From Caloramator sp. mosi_1 (GTDB lineage Bacteria > Bacillota > Clostridia > Clostridiales > Caloramatoraceae): a DNA stretch of 64,000 bases. Shown piece by piece: positions 19,783-31,831 of the stretch. The notes beneath the pieces are model-generated. The model was not told the DNA's origin. It saw nothing but the letters and a program-made list of their open reading frames with translations, and ran no database searches. Each line of letters starts with the position of its first letter. Positions within the stretch are counted from its first letter, which is position 1. Where the stretch lies: NCBI RefSeq assembly GCF_028622835.1, contig NZ_CP117677.1, positions 372,001 to 436,000 of the forward strand. Reading direction: 5' to 3'. Both the position numbers and the translations under genes were made by a program.

Positions 19783-20615
19783 TCAAGCAGAATTTATAAT
19801 TCTCTGAATGTGCAGTGAAATATAGGCTATCTCTTCTTCAGGTATATTATATTCATATTCATCATTTATATGCTGTTGTATTTGTTTTGCAATATTATAT
19901 GCCTTTGAATATTTTGTTTTAATTACTTCAAATAATTCTGCATCTATACCAAAGGTCTTTTCTCTATTAATAATTCTTTTTAACGCAAAGTGAAAATGGG
20001 TTTTTAATCTTTGATAGGAAATAGATGCTTCATCAATTTTTATATTTAGGTTTGCTTCTATAATTTTTGTCATATCCTTAATAATAGACGCTATATCCAT
20101 TGTTACAGTTATATCTCTATAGTTATTCTTTGCAGTATGAATGTGCAGTGCAATAAAACCTATCTCATCTTCAGGAATTTCAATATTAAGTTTTTGTTTG
20201 ATATACTCTTTTGCCCAAATACCTATTTTGAATTCATCGAAATAGAGGGATCTTATCTCCTCAAGAAGCTTATTTTTTATTATAATTCCCTTTTAAATCT
20301 TTCAAAGGCAAAAGCTAAGTGGTCAGTTAATGCAATATAAATATGTGGATTTAATTCAACATTTAATTTATTTTCTGCATAACGAATAATATTCTCTGCA
20401 ACATCTACATACTCTTGAGGAAAGCTTTTTACTATTTCTTCAAATTTTTCATATTCGCTTTTATCTTCCATAACAAAGACTTTCTCTATTTTAGTCTTAT
20501 CGACTATATCATTTATTTTCTTTTGAAAACCAATACCAGAACCTATAACAATTTTTTCTACACCCTTATCACTTACAAGGAGAGTATTGTTATTAAGAAT
20601 TTTCTTAATTTTCAT
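19783..20615 (-). CDS. BglG/SacT-family transcription antiterminator
   Basis: About 278 residues: N-terminal CAT RNA-binding domain (MKIKKILNNNTLLV, with GIGFQKK), then two PRD domains. PRD1 has LTDHLAFAFERFKREL and ALHIHTAKNN, PRD2 has THFHFALKRI and SLHIQRI, each with the paired histidines that are phosphorylated by HPr or the EII. When sugar is present it would bind the RAT and let transcription proceed into the PTS operon. One slip near 20283 between the first and second PRD1 helices. No RAT was seen in front of this gene itself. Confidence 0.88.
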
Positions 20616-20703
20616 TTTATCCTCCTCATACTTCTTATGTACTACAAAATATTATATCACACTCAAAATAAAGTTTTGTCAATAATTTTTTATACACCTC
20701 TTT

Positions 20704-21963
20704 TTACACTCTTTTTTCATCACAGTATATCTTATATTCCTTTCCACCAAACTGCGTTTTTAAAATCACTGGATGTCCCCAAAGCTCAACAAGATGCTTT
20801 AGGGTTGCCTCTGCATATTCAAGAAGAAGTTCACGTCCATCAAATATATGCTCTAAAACTAAAGTTCTATCCCTTTCAACATCAACAACCTGTATATATG
20901 GTACAAGCCCCATTCCGCAGTTATTGCTCAAAGTGTCTCTAATCTCCTTCCATCCCTCATCATCGGATACTTCTTTGATAATATACTCACTATCCCGCTT
21001 TACATATTCAAAAGGTTCATCTCTTGACAAAGTTCTAATGTCAAATATCTTCTAATAAAGGAAGAATCTCTATCAACATCTCTTACCTCAAATATTTTCT
21101 TATTTCCATATCTTTTTCTAAGTCCTCAAATATCTTGTATCCAACATAATATGGGTTTAATCCACCTAATCGTGGTGCTACCACATCATTATGCCTTTTT
21201 ATAAATTCTAAATACAAACCTTGAGGAAGTTCCAACTCCTTTAAAATACGATAGTGCCAAAAACTTGCCCATCCTTCATTCATAATCTTTGTCTCTATCT
21301 GAGGTATAAAATAAAGTGCCTCTTCACGTATCATTTCAACAATAGTCTTTTTATAATCCTCAATATCACTGTATTTTATTATAAATAAAAGCAAATCCTC
21401 CTCAGGAAGTTTATACTTATTATCAACCTTTTCATCTTCTTTATTTTTGTAGATTGTTCTTCCTACCTGAAGCTTTAGTGCGTGGGCTGCATCTATAACC
21501 TTTTCAACTTCATCATACCCTATTGAAGGATTTTTAATATATTCTCTAATTAAATTTGCGTGTCTTTTAAACATATCTATAGTATAATCAGCATTTGTTC
21601 CCTCTTTAAAGAGTCTGTTATTCTTAAAAAATCATTATGGGCATAGACGTGTGCCATAGTTAAAATTTGAAGGAGAAGAGTATTCTCCTTCATTAGATAA
21701 GCAAGACAAGGATTTGAATTTATAACCATCTCATAGGGAAGCCCTGTTAAATTGTATCTATATAAAGTTTTTGTTCTTTCATAGGCCTTTCCAAAACTCC
21801 AATGGGGATATCTTGATGGCATTCCTATATATGCCTCATAGGAGAGCATCTCTTCATAGCTTACTATTTCAAACTCCTGCTCATAAAAATCCAACCCAAA
21901 ATCTCTGGCAATCTTTTCTATCTTATCGTTCCAATTCATAAGTTCCTTTATTGAATAGTCCAT
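20704..21963 (-). CDS. spoVR: SpoVR family protein
   Basis: About 420 residues, found in spore formers (cortex assembly) and as YcgB in enterobacteria. Start [18 protein letters not shown] at 21963, inside the end of yhbH. Family hallmarks: DFYEQEFEIVSYEEMLSYEA, MPSRYPHWSFGKAYE, NPCLAYLMKENT, HVYAHNDF, then NEGWASFWHYRI and NPYYVGYKIFED; C-terminal VVDVERDRTLVLEH. Slips near 21605, 21100 and 21033. Third gene of the prkA-yhbH-spoVR operon. Confidence 0.92.
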
Positions 21964-23129
21964 CAATATCCCCCTTCTGCCTCTTTTTAAGCATTGTCTT
22001 TAATCCATCCCAAAGTTCATTTTTATGACTAACAGAAACTGCAACAAAATTTTTTTCTTTTATCTCTTTTGTAAGTTTTCCTTTTATAGTCATACTATAG
22101 CTATTGGGCATAACCTCAGCATAAGCAAAGAGGTTGCACACCTTGCAAAGTTCCTTTGCAGATTTTATAGTCCTTTCATCATCCTCACTCCAATTATCTC
22201 CATCGCTAACATAAAAGGCATAAACGTTCCAATTTTCAGGATTAAACCTTGTATTGATTATCTCAAGTGCCTTATTAAGACCACTTGAAATATAGGTACC
22301 TCCAGATTCAACCCTATGGAAAAATTGATACTCATTAACCTCCTCTGCTGTTGTTGTATGGGCTACAAAGGCTACCTGTACGTTTTTATATTTCTTTCTT
22401 ATAAATCTTGACAAAATATAGAAGAAGGATCTTGCCATAAACTTCTTTGTATTATCCATAGAACCTGAAATATCCATTATGCATATTATTGCTGCATTAC
22501 TTTCTCTTCTAAACTTTTTCTTTATTTTAAAATACCTTAAGTCATCCTCAACAAACGGAAATCTTTCTATATCTACTGGCAGGTTCATCTCCCTTAGTGC
22601 TCTTTTCCTTGCCTGCTTTCTTTTATCTTCTCCATAACAGTTCTTTTTTCGCAAGCCTCGGTCTTATGCCGTACTTTTGATATCCATCCCTCTTTCTACT
22701 GCTCTCTACTAATATCTCGGATGTTTTCTTTCTATCCATATCAGGGAGTTCAAGGTCCTCAAATAGATAGTCAAGTATATCATCTATTGTAATTTCAAGT
22801 TCATACATTTCTTCTCCCTCTTGATTTCCTGCCCCCTGTTGTCCCATACCCTGCTTTTTTCACTTCCTATTCTATCTCCTCTTTTTCTGTACCATCACCC
22901 GATGCTACACCCTTTGTATTTTTACCATAGATAAATTGATATTCCTTAAGACCCCTTATTGGAATCTTTACCTTTTATTTTTACTCTCACCTATTATACT
23001 CTCTTCAGATAAAATATCTGCAAGATTGTCCTTTATTGCCTTTTCAACAAGCTTTTTGTGCCTTCTTCTATCCTCTATGGAACGGTCGTGCTCAACAGGA
23101 TCTGAGTGCATATCACGAAAAATAGCCAT
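21923..23129 (-). CDS. yhbH: YhbH/YeaH family protein (DUF444, VWA-like)
   Basis: About 390 residues, sporulation-associated partner of PrkA. Start [20 protein letters not shown] at 23129. The N-terminal half carries [16 protein letters not shown] and [14 protein letters not shown], then a Gly/Gln-rich linker ([14 protein letters not shown]), [21 protein letters not shown], and a von Willebrand A-like domain with the metal site motif [17 protein letters not shown] and [12 protein letters not shown]. Slips near 22975, 22870 and 22640. The open frame runs 40 nt into spoVR, longer than usual for the family, perhaps because of another slip at the end. Confidence 0.9.
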
Positions 23130-23135
23130 ATAACA

Positions 23136-25053
23136 TCAATCCTTCCATAGATTATTTGCTGCATATTTTAATATAACGTCACAACAGTGGTCGCAATAGC
23201 CATCCTCCTTCATCTTTTCTACCATTGCATTGTATTTTGCATCCTGCTCCTTATCCCTTACCTTTGATTTAGTTATTATCCTTGTTAAATCCTTTACAGA
23301 TGCTATAAGTTTCTTTTCTATTGCCTCCTTTAATGGTTCATAGCTCGTATAATCTATCTTTCCGCCATTTCTTATGACATAGAACATATAGGATGTAACA
23401 TCGGTTCTAAATCCCTTTGCTGAGTTTGGCGATATACCTATCTGTTCCTCTATAGACCTCATAAAGGCTTCATCTGGATTTAATTCTTCACCGGTTGCCT
23501 TGTCCTTAATCTTTGTCTTATTAACATATGCCTCAGCATTATCTATATAATTGTTAAATAGGCTCTCTGCCTGCTCTCTAAATCCGTGTATAAAGGCCTT
23601 TGTTATTTCCTTCTCTAAAATCTTATTATATTCTTTTCTTATTGCATCCTGTATATATGCAGTATATTTTTCTTATCATCATCATTAACGTCAAGTTCTT
23701 TTATAGATTTTAAAATGCTCTCCATTACACTTAGTGGGTTTATGCAGTCATATTCTGAGTTAGAGAGTGCATTATCTATTGCCTTAACTATAAATCTTGT
23801 TGAAATTCCTGTCATTCCTTCCCTTGGACCTGCCTCCTCCTTGAGTTCCTTTATATCTATCTTCTTTGTTGTTCCATTTTCTAAAATATCTTCACCATTA
23901 TATAGTTTCAATTTAGTCATTATATCCACTTTATTAGAAGGTGTTAATCTTGAAAGAATTGCAAACATAGCTGCAACTTCAATTGTATGCGGTGCTATAT
24001 GGGCCTTAAAATTGCTCTTTTTAGAATCTTTTCATATATCTTAACTTCTTCATTTAGTTCTAAACAGTAAGGAACCTCTATTTTAACTATTCTGTCAAGT
24101 ATTGCCTCATTGGTATGGTCTGACTTAAATTTATTCCATTCAGCTTCATTAGAGTGGGCTATTATTATTCCGTCAAAGTAAATCATTGGCCCTTTACCTG
24201 GAGATGGTATTGATTTTTCTTGGGTTGCTGTAATTATTGTGTGAAGATATTCTACATCGTTTTTAAATACCTCTATAAACTCAACAATTCCTCTATTACC
24301 AACATTAAAGGCACCATTTAATGAAAGTATTCTTGGATCATCTTCAGGATATAAATCCATCTTGGATATGTCTATTGAACCTGTTAGAACTGATGTGTCT
24401 TGGTTATTAGGATCAACAGGTGGTACAACTCCTATTCCCTTTCTTGATCTTATTGAAAAATTGCTTGTTACAACTGGAAATCTTTCATATTCTCCATTAT
24501 ACTCATTCATAAGCCTATATTTACATATAGGGCACAAATCGCCTTCTATTTGAACTTTAAGTAATTTTTCAAATTCAGGTCTTAGGTGATTTGGAACTAA
24601 GTGAAGTGGCTCTTCTCTCATTGGACAACCCTTTAGTGCGTAAATTGGAGGTGATTGCTCAAGTGCTCTTTTTAAAGCCTCAACTATAGAGGATTTACCA
24701 GCACCAACAGGACCAACTAAATATAAAACCTGTCTTGATTCTTCGCCCTTCATTGATGCAGAATAAAAATAATTTACTATCTTCATTAGAACTTTATCTA
24801 TTCCAAAAACTCATCCTTGAAAAAGTTGTATTTTTTATAACTTCGTTTCCATATATCTTTCTAACTCTTGGGTTTTCCTCGGGTTTTAAAACTTCGTAAC
24901 CTTTGCTTAGTATTATGTCGTACATTCTTTTGTGTGCAAGCTTTGCAATATCTGGATTGTTTTTTAATATCTCAAGATAATCTAAAAAGGTACCTTCAAA
25001 TTTTTCTTTACTTTTTTCTCTCTATCACTCTTAATTAGTTGATTAAAGTCCAT
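23136..25053 (-). CDS. prkA: PrkA serine protein kinase / AAA+ protein
   Basis: About 640 residues. Start MDFNQLIKS at 25053 with GGAGGG. The AAA+ domain has Walker A GPVGAGKSSIVEAL, zinc-like cysteines (GCPMREEP, CPICKYRL), FDGIIIAHSNEAEW and DRIVKIEVPYCL; the C-terminal PrkA domain includes IRNGGKIDYTSYEPL and ends HCCDVILKYAANNLWKD. Known to act early in sporulation and in stress, with YhbH and SpoVR as companions. Slips near 25010, 24820, 23975 and 23655; the stop is 7 nt before the yhbH start. Confidence 0.93.
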
Positions 25054-25138
25054 ATTACCCTCCAATTACCCTTCTATTTTATTACTATAATATGGGGGAA
25101 TTTTTAAATTATGATGAAAAAATAAAGTATTATATGCA

Positions 25139-25196
25139 TTGACCATATGGTCAATATGTATTATAATAAAATTAAGAATATTGACCATATGGTCAA
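25139..25196 (+). promoter_or_regulatory. promoter with two identical TetR-type operators
   Basis: The 16-bp palindrome TTGACCATATGGTCAA occurs at 25139-25154 and again, identically, at 25181-25196, 42 bp (four helical turns) apart. The first copy supplies the -35 box TTGACC; after 17 bp comes TATAAT (25162-25167). The second copy lies after the likely start point and directly before the AAAGGAGG ribosome site. A repressor bound to both would block initiation; the TetR gene downstream is the obvious candidate. Confidence 0.85.
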
Positions 25197-25210
25197 AAGG
25201 AGGTATATAT

Positions 25211-25908
25211 ATGTCGATTTCATTTAAAAATGTAACTAAAGAATATAAGACTTCCTCAAATTCATTTTTGCTTTAAAGGGCATTTCCTTTGAAGCAAATG
25301 AAGGAGAAGATAGTTGCTATACTTGGACCATCTGGTTCTGGGAAATCAACTCTTCTTAATATCTTAGGAGGGATTGACAGGGTAACTTACGGTGAGGTTT
25401 TATTTGGAGATATTAATATTAGCAGACTATCCGATAAGGAGCTTACAAAATATAGACGCGACAATGTTGGGTTTGTTTTTCAGTTCTATAACCTAATACC
25501 AAATCTAACTGCCTATGAAAATGTTGAGGTTGCTTATGAGCTTAATAAAAGTACCCTTAAAATAGATGAGGTTTTAGAAGCTGTAGGTATGATTGAGAGC
25601 AAAAATAAGTTTCCTCAGCAGTTAAGTGGTGGTGAACAGCAGAGAATTTCAATTGCAAGAGCAATTATTAAAAACCAAAGCTTCTACTTTGTGATGAACC
25701 TACAGGTGCTTTAGATTATACAACATCAAAGGAAGTATTAGAATTGCTTGATAAAATAAATAAAATGTATGGTACTACAATTTTTATTGTAACCCACAAT
25801 ACAAGCATTGCATCTATGTGCCATAGGATTATTAGATTGAGAAGTGGTCAAGTAACAGAAGTTAAGATAAATAAAGAACGCATCTCCCCTAAGGAGGTTG
25901 AATGGTAA
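25211..25908 (+). CDS. ABC transporter ATP-binding protein (LolD/MacB type)
   Basis: About 232 residues, ATPase partner of an FtsX-type permease. Walker A GPSGSGKSTLLNILGG, Q-loop FVFQFYNLIPNLTAYENV, signature LSGGEQQRISIARAI, Walker B LLLCDEPTGALD and switch His in VTHNTSIASM are all present. Slips near 25275, 25310 and 25680. Its stop overlaps the permease start (TAATG). First gene behind the double-operator promoter. Confidence 0.9.
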
Positions 25909-28093
25909 TGATTTTAAATAAAAGAATCTGGAGAGTTCTGTTTCAAAACAAAATGCAGTATCTTGGACTTATGTTTTTAGTCGCTCTATCAATTTCCTTA
26001 TATGCTATATTTGGAAGTTTGGCATTTAATTTTAATGAAGCAACAGAATCATACAACAGTAAAACAAATATTGAAGATGCAAAGTTTTTAACCTACAAAG
26101 AAGTAGATGTTGATAAATTAGAAAGTATTTTTAATGTTGCATTGGAAAAAGGTATGAAACTGATGTTCAGTTTAAAAATTCAACTATTAGGTTAATAGAG
26201 CTTACTAAGAAAATAAATAAACCGATTATAATTGAAGGCCAAAGTATTAAAGATGGAGAAATTGCAATTAATCCTGCTTATGCTAAAGCCAACAATATAA
26301 AAATTGGAGATGTAATTAACTTAGGTGGTTATGAATATACAGTTTCTGGTTTTGTATCAATCCCAGATTACATCTACCCTACTAAATCTTTAACTGATTT
26401 AATGGCAGACCCAACTAAATTTGGAGTTGCAATTGTGACACAGAAGGATATAAAAAGATACAATGATTTAACCTATTTCTACAGTATAAAAGGAGATTTA
26501 AACAATGCAAAGGAATATATAGACAAGGAATACAAAATAATTATGTGGCAGGATATAAAGGATAATTTAAGGTACATTTTAGCAAAAAGAAAATTGAACA
26601 ACTTCCTCAACTTGCTGTTAAAATACCTCTTTTGTTTTTAAGTTTAACCTTTATACTCTTATTTGTTCTTTTAAAGAGAATTATAAAACTTGAAATTAAG
26701 GAAATAGGAACACTTTATGCACTTGGATATACTAAAACTGAAATACAAAAGCATTATCTATTTTATCCTATTATAATATCCCTATTTGGAACTATACTTG
26801 GAACTCTTTTTACTCTAATTTTACAAAAACCTCTCACAGACTACTATGTTTTTACTTTAACATTCCTGTGAGTCCTAACGTTAAATATACATTTTTATTA
26901 TATGGTCTTCTTGAATCTGTTTTAATTCTTTCCCTATCTACCTATGCTGCATCATCAAAGCTTTTAAAGAATCCACCCACTACTCTTTTAAGGGGAAAAA
27001 TAGAAAAGGAAAAGTTATCCTGGTTCACAAATATAAATCTTAATAAGTTGAAGTTTAAACATAAGTTTAGAATAAGGGAGTCCTTAAGAGGAATCTCAAA
27101 AATTATACTTCTTATTTTTGGAATATTTACCGCTTCAACACTACTTCTTGTTGGATTTGCTGCAAAAGGTTCAGTAGATGCATTAATTAATAAATCAATT
27201 AAAGATACATTTAGGTATAAATATAGCTACATTTTAAAAGAAAATATAAATAAGAGTGAAATAAATGCTGAAGGGTTTAAGATAGCATATTTTAAAAACA
27301 CAGAGGCTAATGATAATATTTTAGTCTATGGACTCGATAGAAATACAAAACATATAAAGCTTGTTAAGGGGAAAATGAAGTTAAAGTAGATAAAATATAT
27401 ATAACTAACTCCCTGTATGAAAAATTAAATAAAAAAGCCTCCTTAAAACTTATTAACCTTTTTAACAACAGAACAATCGATATTCAAATAGACGATGTAG
27501 TTGATGTATATACAGGAAATGTTATTTATATGCCCCTTGATATGTTGAATAATATATTAAATGATGATAAGGAAAGTATAAACGGAATATATTCAAATAC
27601 AAAACTTAATATTGCTGAAGATAAAATACTAAAGATTGAAAGTATTGAAGAAATATTAAAATCCTTTGATGTAGCACTTGAACCAGTTAAGTATATGTTA
27701 GTTGCAATGGGTATATTATCCTTTATAATAGCTTTAATAGTAGTCTATATAGTTACATCACTTATAATTGAAGAAAACAAACACTCTATTTCACTCCTAA
27801 AGATTTTAGGCTATAACGAGAATGAAATAAATTCACTTATGCTTTCATTTATGTTTTTACCAAGCATTGTAGGTTATATACTTTCTATACCTTTTGTAAA
27901 GGCATTTTTAGGCTCTATTCTAAATACATCTTTAAAGGATATGAATTTAGCTATGCCAATTGAAATAAATCCTGTTTATTCGATTTTAGGATATGCTATA
28001 ATCTATTTTGTACTTGTTATTTCAAAATTTATATCAAGAAGAAGAATATTTAATATTTCTATGGTTGACATCCTTAAACTACAAAAGGATTAA
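25908..28093 (+). CDS. FtsX-like ABC permease
   Basis: About 725 residues, start MILNKRIWRVLFQNKMQ at 25908 (a second ATG lies 6 nt upstream). Topology: one N-terminal membrane helix (LGLMFLVALSISLYAIFGS), a long extracellular region, three helices with LYALGYTKTEIQKHY, a second half with another helix (IILLIFGIFTASTLLLVGF), extracellular region, and three C-terminal helices including LLKILGYNENEINSLML. This double FtsX arrangement is that of bacitracin- or peptide-type export/efflux permeases. Slips near 26155, 26610, 26868 and 27380. Substrate unknown. Confidence 0.85.
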
Positions 28094-28113
28094 AGTACAA
28101 GAGGTGATTTAGT

Positions 28114-28735
28114 TTGGAAAAAGACAACAATGTACCTGAAGAAAAAGAGAAAAAATAATAAAGGCTGCAATAGAGGAATTTGCAAAGGAAGGATATAAAA
28201 ATGCCTCTACTAATAAAATAGTAGAAACTGCCTGCATATCTAAAGGCATATTATTTCACTATTTTAAGAGCAAAAAGGGGCTATATATAGAAACAATTAA
28301 ATATGCAATTCCTCTACTCTATGATGAATTTTTAAGATTGTAGATTTTTCAGAGACGGATATTTTTGAAAGAATTATTAAATGGAATCTTGTTAAATTTA
28401 ATCTTATGGAGAAATACCCATATATTTTTAAATTATTAACAGATGCCTTTTTAAACACACCAAAGGAATTAAGCAAAGAACTTACACCAATTCTTATGGA
28501 ATATCAAAGATTTGGTTATGATGCTATGTTTAAAAATATAGACTTTTCAAAGCTTAAAGAAGATGTAGATGTTCAAAATGCTATCAAAATTATTTCGTGG
28601 GTATTTGAAAGTTATGGAAACAGCTATATTAAAACTCATAAGAACGAAAAGGGAGAAATTGTTTTAGAAAAGGAAAAGATTATTGAGGAAATGAAGGTTA
28701 TTTCAACTATTTTAAAATATGGAATGTATAGATAG
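28114..28735 (+). CDS. TetR/AcrR family repressor
   Basis: About 205 residues, TTG start at 28114 with GAGGTGA upstream. The N-terminal helix-turn-helix reads AIEEFAKEGYKNASTNKIV then CISKGILFHYFKSKKGLY, typical TetR. The C-terminal ligand domain is helical (FNLMEKYPYIFKLLTDAFLN). Slips near 28160 and 28340. Third gene of the ABC exporter operon; it probably binds the TTGACCATATGGTCAA operators and so represses its own operon until an inducer is present. Confidence 0.88.
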
Positions 28736-28749
28736 GTGTTTAAAACACT

Positions 28750-28935
28750 TGATAAGATAGCCCCTTGAAGGATTTCTTTGGCATTTTTCTACGGCTCAAG
28801 CAAGTCTAAGCTTTTCTTTGTTTGAAAAGGTCTAAAGATTCCACTTTCTAAAGCTTATAAAATGCCAAACTAAATCCTTTCAAGGGGTAATTTCATAAAC
28901 AGATCATCTTTTTTATGTTTGTTAACAATATGAGG
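28750..28935 (-). repeat. palindromic repeat family, copy B (GC-rich core lost)
   Basis: Arms CCCCTTGAAGGATTTC and AAATCCTTTCAAGGGG with internal GCTTTTCTTTGTTTGAAAA and AAAGCTTATAAAATGCC match the complete copies, but the TTCGGCACA / GCCCTC core is missing. The outer end TTTATGTTTGTTAACAAT is recognisable. It fills the gap between the TetR gene and the phosphodiesterase gene. Confidence 0.8.
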
Positions 28936-29031
28936 TATATAAAACAACTTTATGTAAAATAAGCAAATATTTTTCCAAAACTTAATATATATTAAATATA
29001 TTTGTATTATAATTAAATTGAGGTGTTGAAT

Positions 29032-30205
29032 TTGAAGGAAAAACTTATTGTGATCTCCTTTGATGCATTATGTAAAGAGGACTTAAAAACAATACAAACC
29101 CTACCAACATTTAAGTACATTTTAAACAACTCTCTTTACTCACTTGATGTAGAACCAGTTTATCCAACACTTACTTATCCAAACCACGCAAGTATAATTA
29201 CGGGAAAGAGGCCCTTTGAACACGGTATTGTAAATAATACCAAGCTGCAACCAGGCCGTATTTCCCCAGATTGGTTTTGGTACAAAAGCGATATAAAATG
29301 TGAAACTTTATTAGATATTGTTAAAAATAAAGGTGGAACTACCTGCACACTACTTTGGCCTACAACTGCAGGAGGCAGGATAGATTATAATATGCCTGAA
29401 ATATTTGCAAACAGACCTTGGCAAAACCAGATAATAGTCTCTCTTTTGCTGGAAGCAAACTATTCCAACTATCTATTTATAAAAAATATGGAAAATTACT
29501 TGACGGTCTAAAACAGCCAAATCTTGATGATTTTGTACTCGAATCTACTCTATTTACACTTAAAAATAAAGAACCAAATCTATTACTTGTTCATTTTACA
29601 GACCTTGATACACAAAAACATATATACGGAACAAAATCTGAAAATGCAACGAAGGCAATTCTACGGCACGAAGAAAGATTAAAAAGAATATTTGAGACTG
29701 CTTCTAATTTAGGCTATAAAATTGTAATATTAGGTGACCACGGAAGTTTAGATGTTCACAGTGCTATATCTATTAATAGTTATTTAAAAGAGCAAAAACT
29801 TTTAGACTACGTATACTTCAAATCCTGTGATGGTTCTGCCTATATTTACTTAAGAAGGGAGGTGCCAATAGGTATAAAAGATAAAATATATCATTCTATA
29901 GAGGATTTTAATAAACAAAGCAAAGGAACTATAGAAAAAATATTTTTAAGATCTGATTATGAAAAATTAGGATTTGATAAAAAGGCTTTTCTTATGCTTG
30001 AACCTTCATCAGGATACTGTTTTACAGAAAAAATACTAAAGATTATATAGTGGCATCTGACCACAAGGCTGCCCACGGACAGCTTCCCTATAAGCATAAA
30101 ACAATATTTTGTTTCTGGGATATGGGTAAAACTAAAGGAACCCTTGGCAGTATAAAAATAACTAAAATAAAGGATATATTGATAAACTCAATAAATTTAA
30201 AATGA
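29032..30205 (+). CDS. alkaline-phosphatase-superfamily nucleotide pyrophosphatase/phosphodiesterase
   Basis: About 390 residues. TTG start at 29032 (GAGGTG 8 nt before); an in-frame GTG nine bases upstream has no ribosome site. Metal and nucleophile motifs of the NPP family are present: VISFDALCKED (first Asp), PVYPTLTYPNHASIITGK (nucleophile Thr and Asn), HFTDLDTQKHIYG (Asp/His), LGDHGSLD (Asp-His) and, after a slip near 30040, ASDHKAAHGQLPYKHK (last His). No signal peptide, so probably cytoplasmic, which is common in clostridial members. Another slip near 29440. Substrate unknown. Confidence 0.85.
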
Positions 30206-30219
30206 ATTGGGGGATTTTT

Positions 30220-31451
30220 ATGAACTTAAACAAAGAAGAGAAAAGCTGGGCTCTATACGACTGGGCTAACTCTGCCTATTCAATGACTGTTACAACAACT
30301 ATTTTGCCTCTATATTTCAAGATGTTGACAGATGCTGTTAATATTGATAAAGCAACTTCTACTGCCTATTGGGGTTATGCAAATTCTATTGCTACTTTAG
30401 TTGTGGCACTTTTAGCTCCAATTTTAGGAACTATTGCAGACTATAAGGGATATAAGAAAAAATTCTTTGTAACATTCTTTTTAATAGGAATCATATCTAC
30501 ATCTTTACTTGCAATTCCTACAGGAAATGCTTGGTTTATTCTTCTTGTAATTTATCTTTTAACCGTAGTTGGTTTTTCAGGTGCAAATATATTCTATGAT
30601 GCTTTTTTAGTTGATGTAACAGTTGAAGATAGAATGGACAGAGTATCTACTATGGGTTATGCTTTAGGGTATATTGGAAGTACTATTCCATTTATTATTT
30701 GTATGATTATTGTTATACTGGCACAATTCAACAAAATTCCTATGAGCGTTTTTACTGCCTCTAAAATTTCCTTTATTATAACCGCCATATGGTGGGGTAT
30801 TTTTACAATACCTATGATTAAAAATGTAAAGCAAAAATATTTTATAGAACCTGAAAAAATCCTATAACCTCAAGTTTTAAAAGAATTTTTAATACCTTTA
30901 AGGATATAAAAAGCATAAGCCCCTTTTATTTTCCTTTTGGCATACTTTTTCTATATAGATGGAGTTGATACAATTATAAAAATGTCAACTTCCTACGGTG
31001 CTGATTTAGGTATTAGTGCTACAAGTCTTTTGATTATACTACTTCTTACTCAATTTGTTGCATTCCCTTTGCTATATTATACGGTAGGCTTTCTGAAAAA
31101 TACTCAACAAAAACTATGCTATATGTTGCAATAACAGTTTATACTGGAATCTGTATTTATGCATACTTTTTAAAGACGGCGATAGATTTCTGGATACTTG
31201 CAATGCTTGTTGGAACATCTCAAGGAGGAATACAAGCACTTAGCCGTTCTTATTTTGGTAAACTCGTGCCTAAGGAAAACTCCAATGAATTCTTTGGTTT
31301 TTATAATATATTTGGAAAATTTGCAGCTATAATGGGTCCATTTTTAGTTGGACTTGTTGCACAACTTACAGGTAAAACAAACAACGGAGTGTTTAGTGTA
31401 ATTATTTTATTTATTATAGGAGGAATTTTATTGAAAAAGGTACCTAATTAA
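30220..31451 (+). CDS. UMF1/Atg22-like MFS transporter
   Basis: About 410 residues, start MNLNKEEKSWALYDWANSAY after GGGGGAT, 15 nt past the previous stop. The motif WALYDWANSAYS is diagnostic of the Atg22/UMF1 group of the major facilitator superfamily; the inner loop motif ADYKGYKKKF and the second-half GGIQALSRSYFGKLVP are also typical. Twelve hydrophobic segments can be traced. Slips near 30862, 30945 and 31075. Probably cotranscribed with the phosphodiesterase. Substrate unknown; relatives export amino acids or other small solutes. Confidence 0.83.
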
Positions 31452-31460
31452 GGTACCTTT
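31436..31460 (+). terminator. terminator after the MFS gene
   Basis: Perfect palindrome AAAGGTACCT-AATTA-AGGTACCTTT overlapping the stop codon region, followed by TTATG. Confidence 0.75.
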
Positions 31461-31485
31461 TATGCATATACATTTATATTTAATC

Positions 31486-31679
31486 CTACATTTTTGTTGA
31501 TATACCCTTCATCCCCCTGTAATATTTCTTAGGATCATAGGTCATAATAAATTCATCTATTGATGCCTCAAGGGATTTTGTTACACGTATGATTAAGTCT
31601 AAATTTAAAAATCCTGAGATGCATTACCTAAATTCCTTAAATTACTTGAAAACTGCACATTAGAAACTGTAGGTATCAT
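31486..31679 (-). CDS. small hypothetical protein
   Basis: About 64 residues. Start MIPTVSNVQFSSNLRNLG at 31679 with GAGGTG at the right distance; after one slip near 31610 it continues RVTKSLEASIDEFIMTYDP and ends KGISTKM. Not recognised. Polar, no membrane segment. It converges on the MFS gene and is divergent from the IS element. Confidence 0.45.
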
Positions 31680-31819
31680 AGTCACACCTCGTGCTAAAAT
31701 AATTCGTTTTATATATTTTATTTTAGCACAACAATTAAAGATTGTCCATTTATGTAAAAATGTTTATGTAATTGTAAATATTTTATTTTTGACTACTAAA
31801 ATTCGTATTTTGTAGTATA

Positions 31820-31831
31820 ATTAATACTATA
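31820..31831. repeat. 12-bp target-site duplication, left copy
   Basis: ATTAATACTATA, identical to 33580-33591 on the other side of the IS element. Confidence 0.85.
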
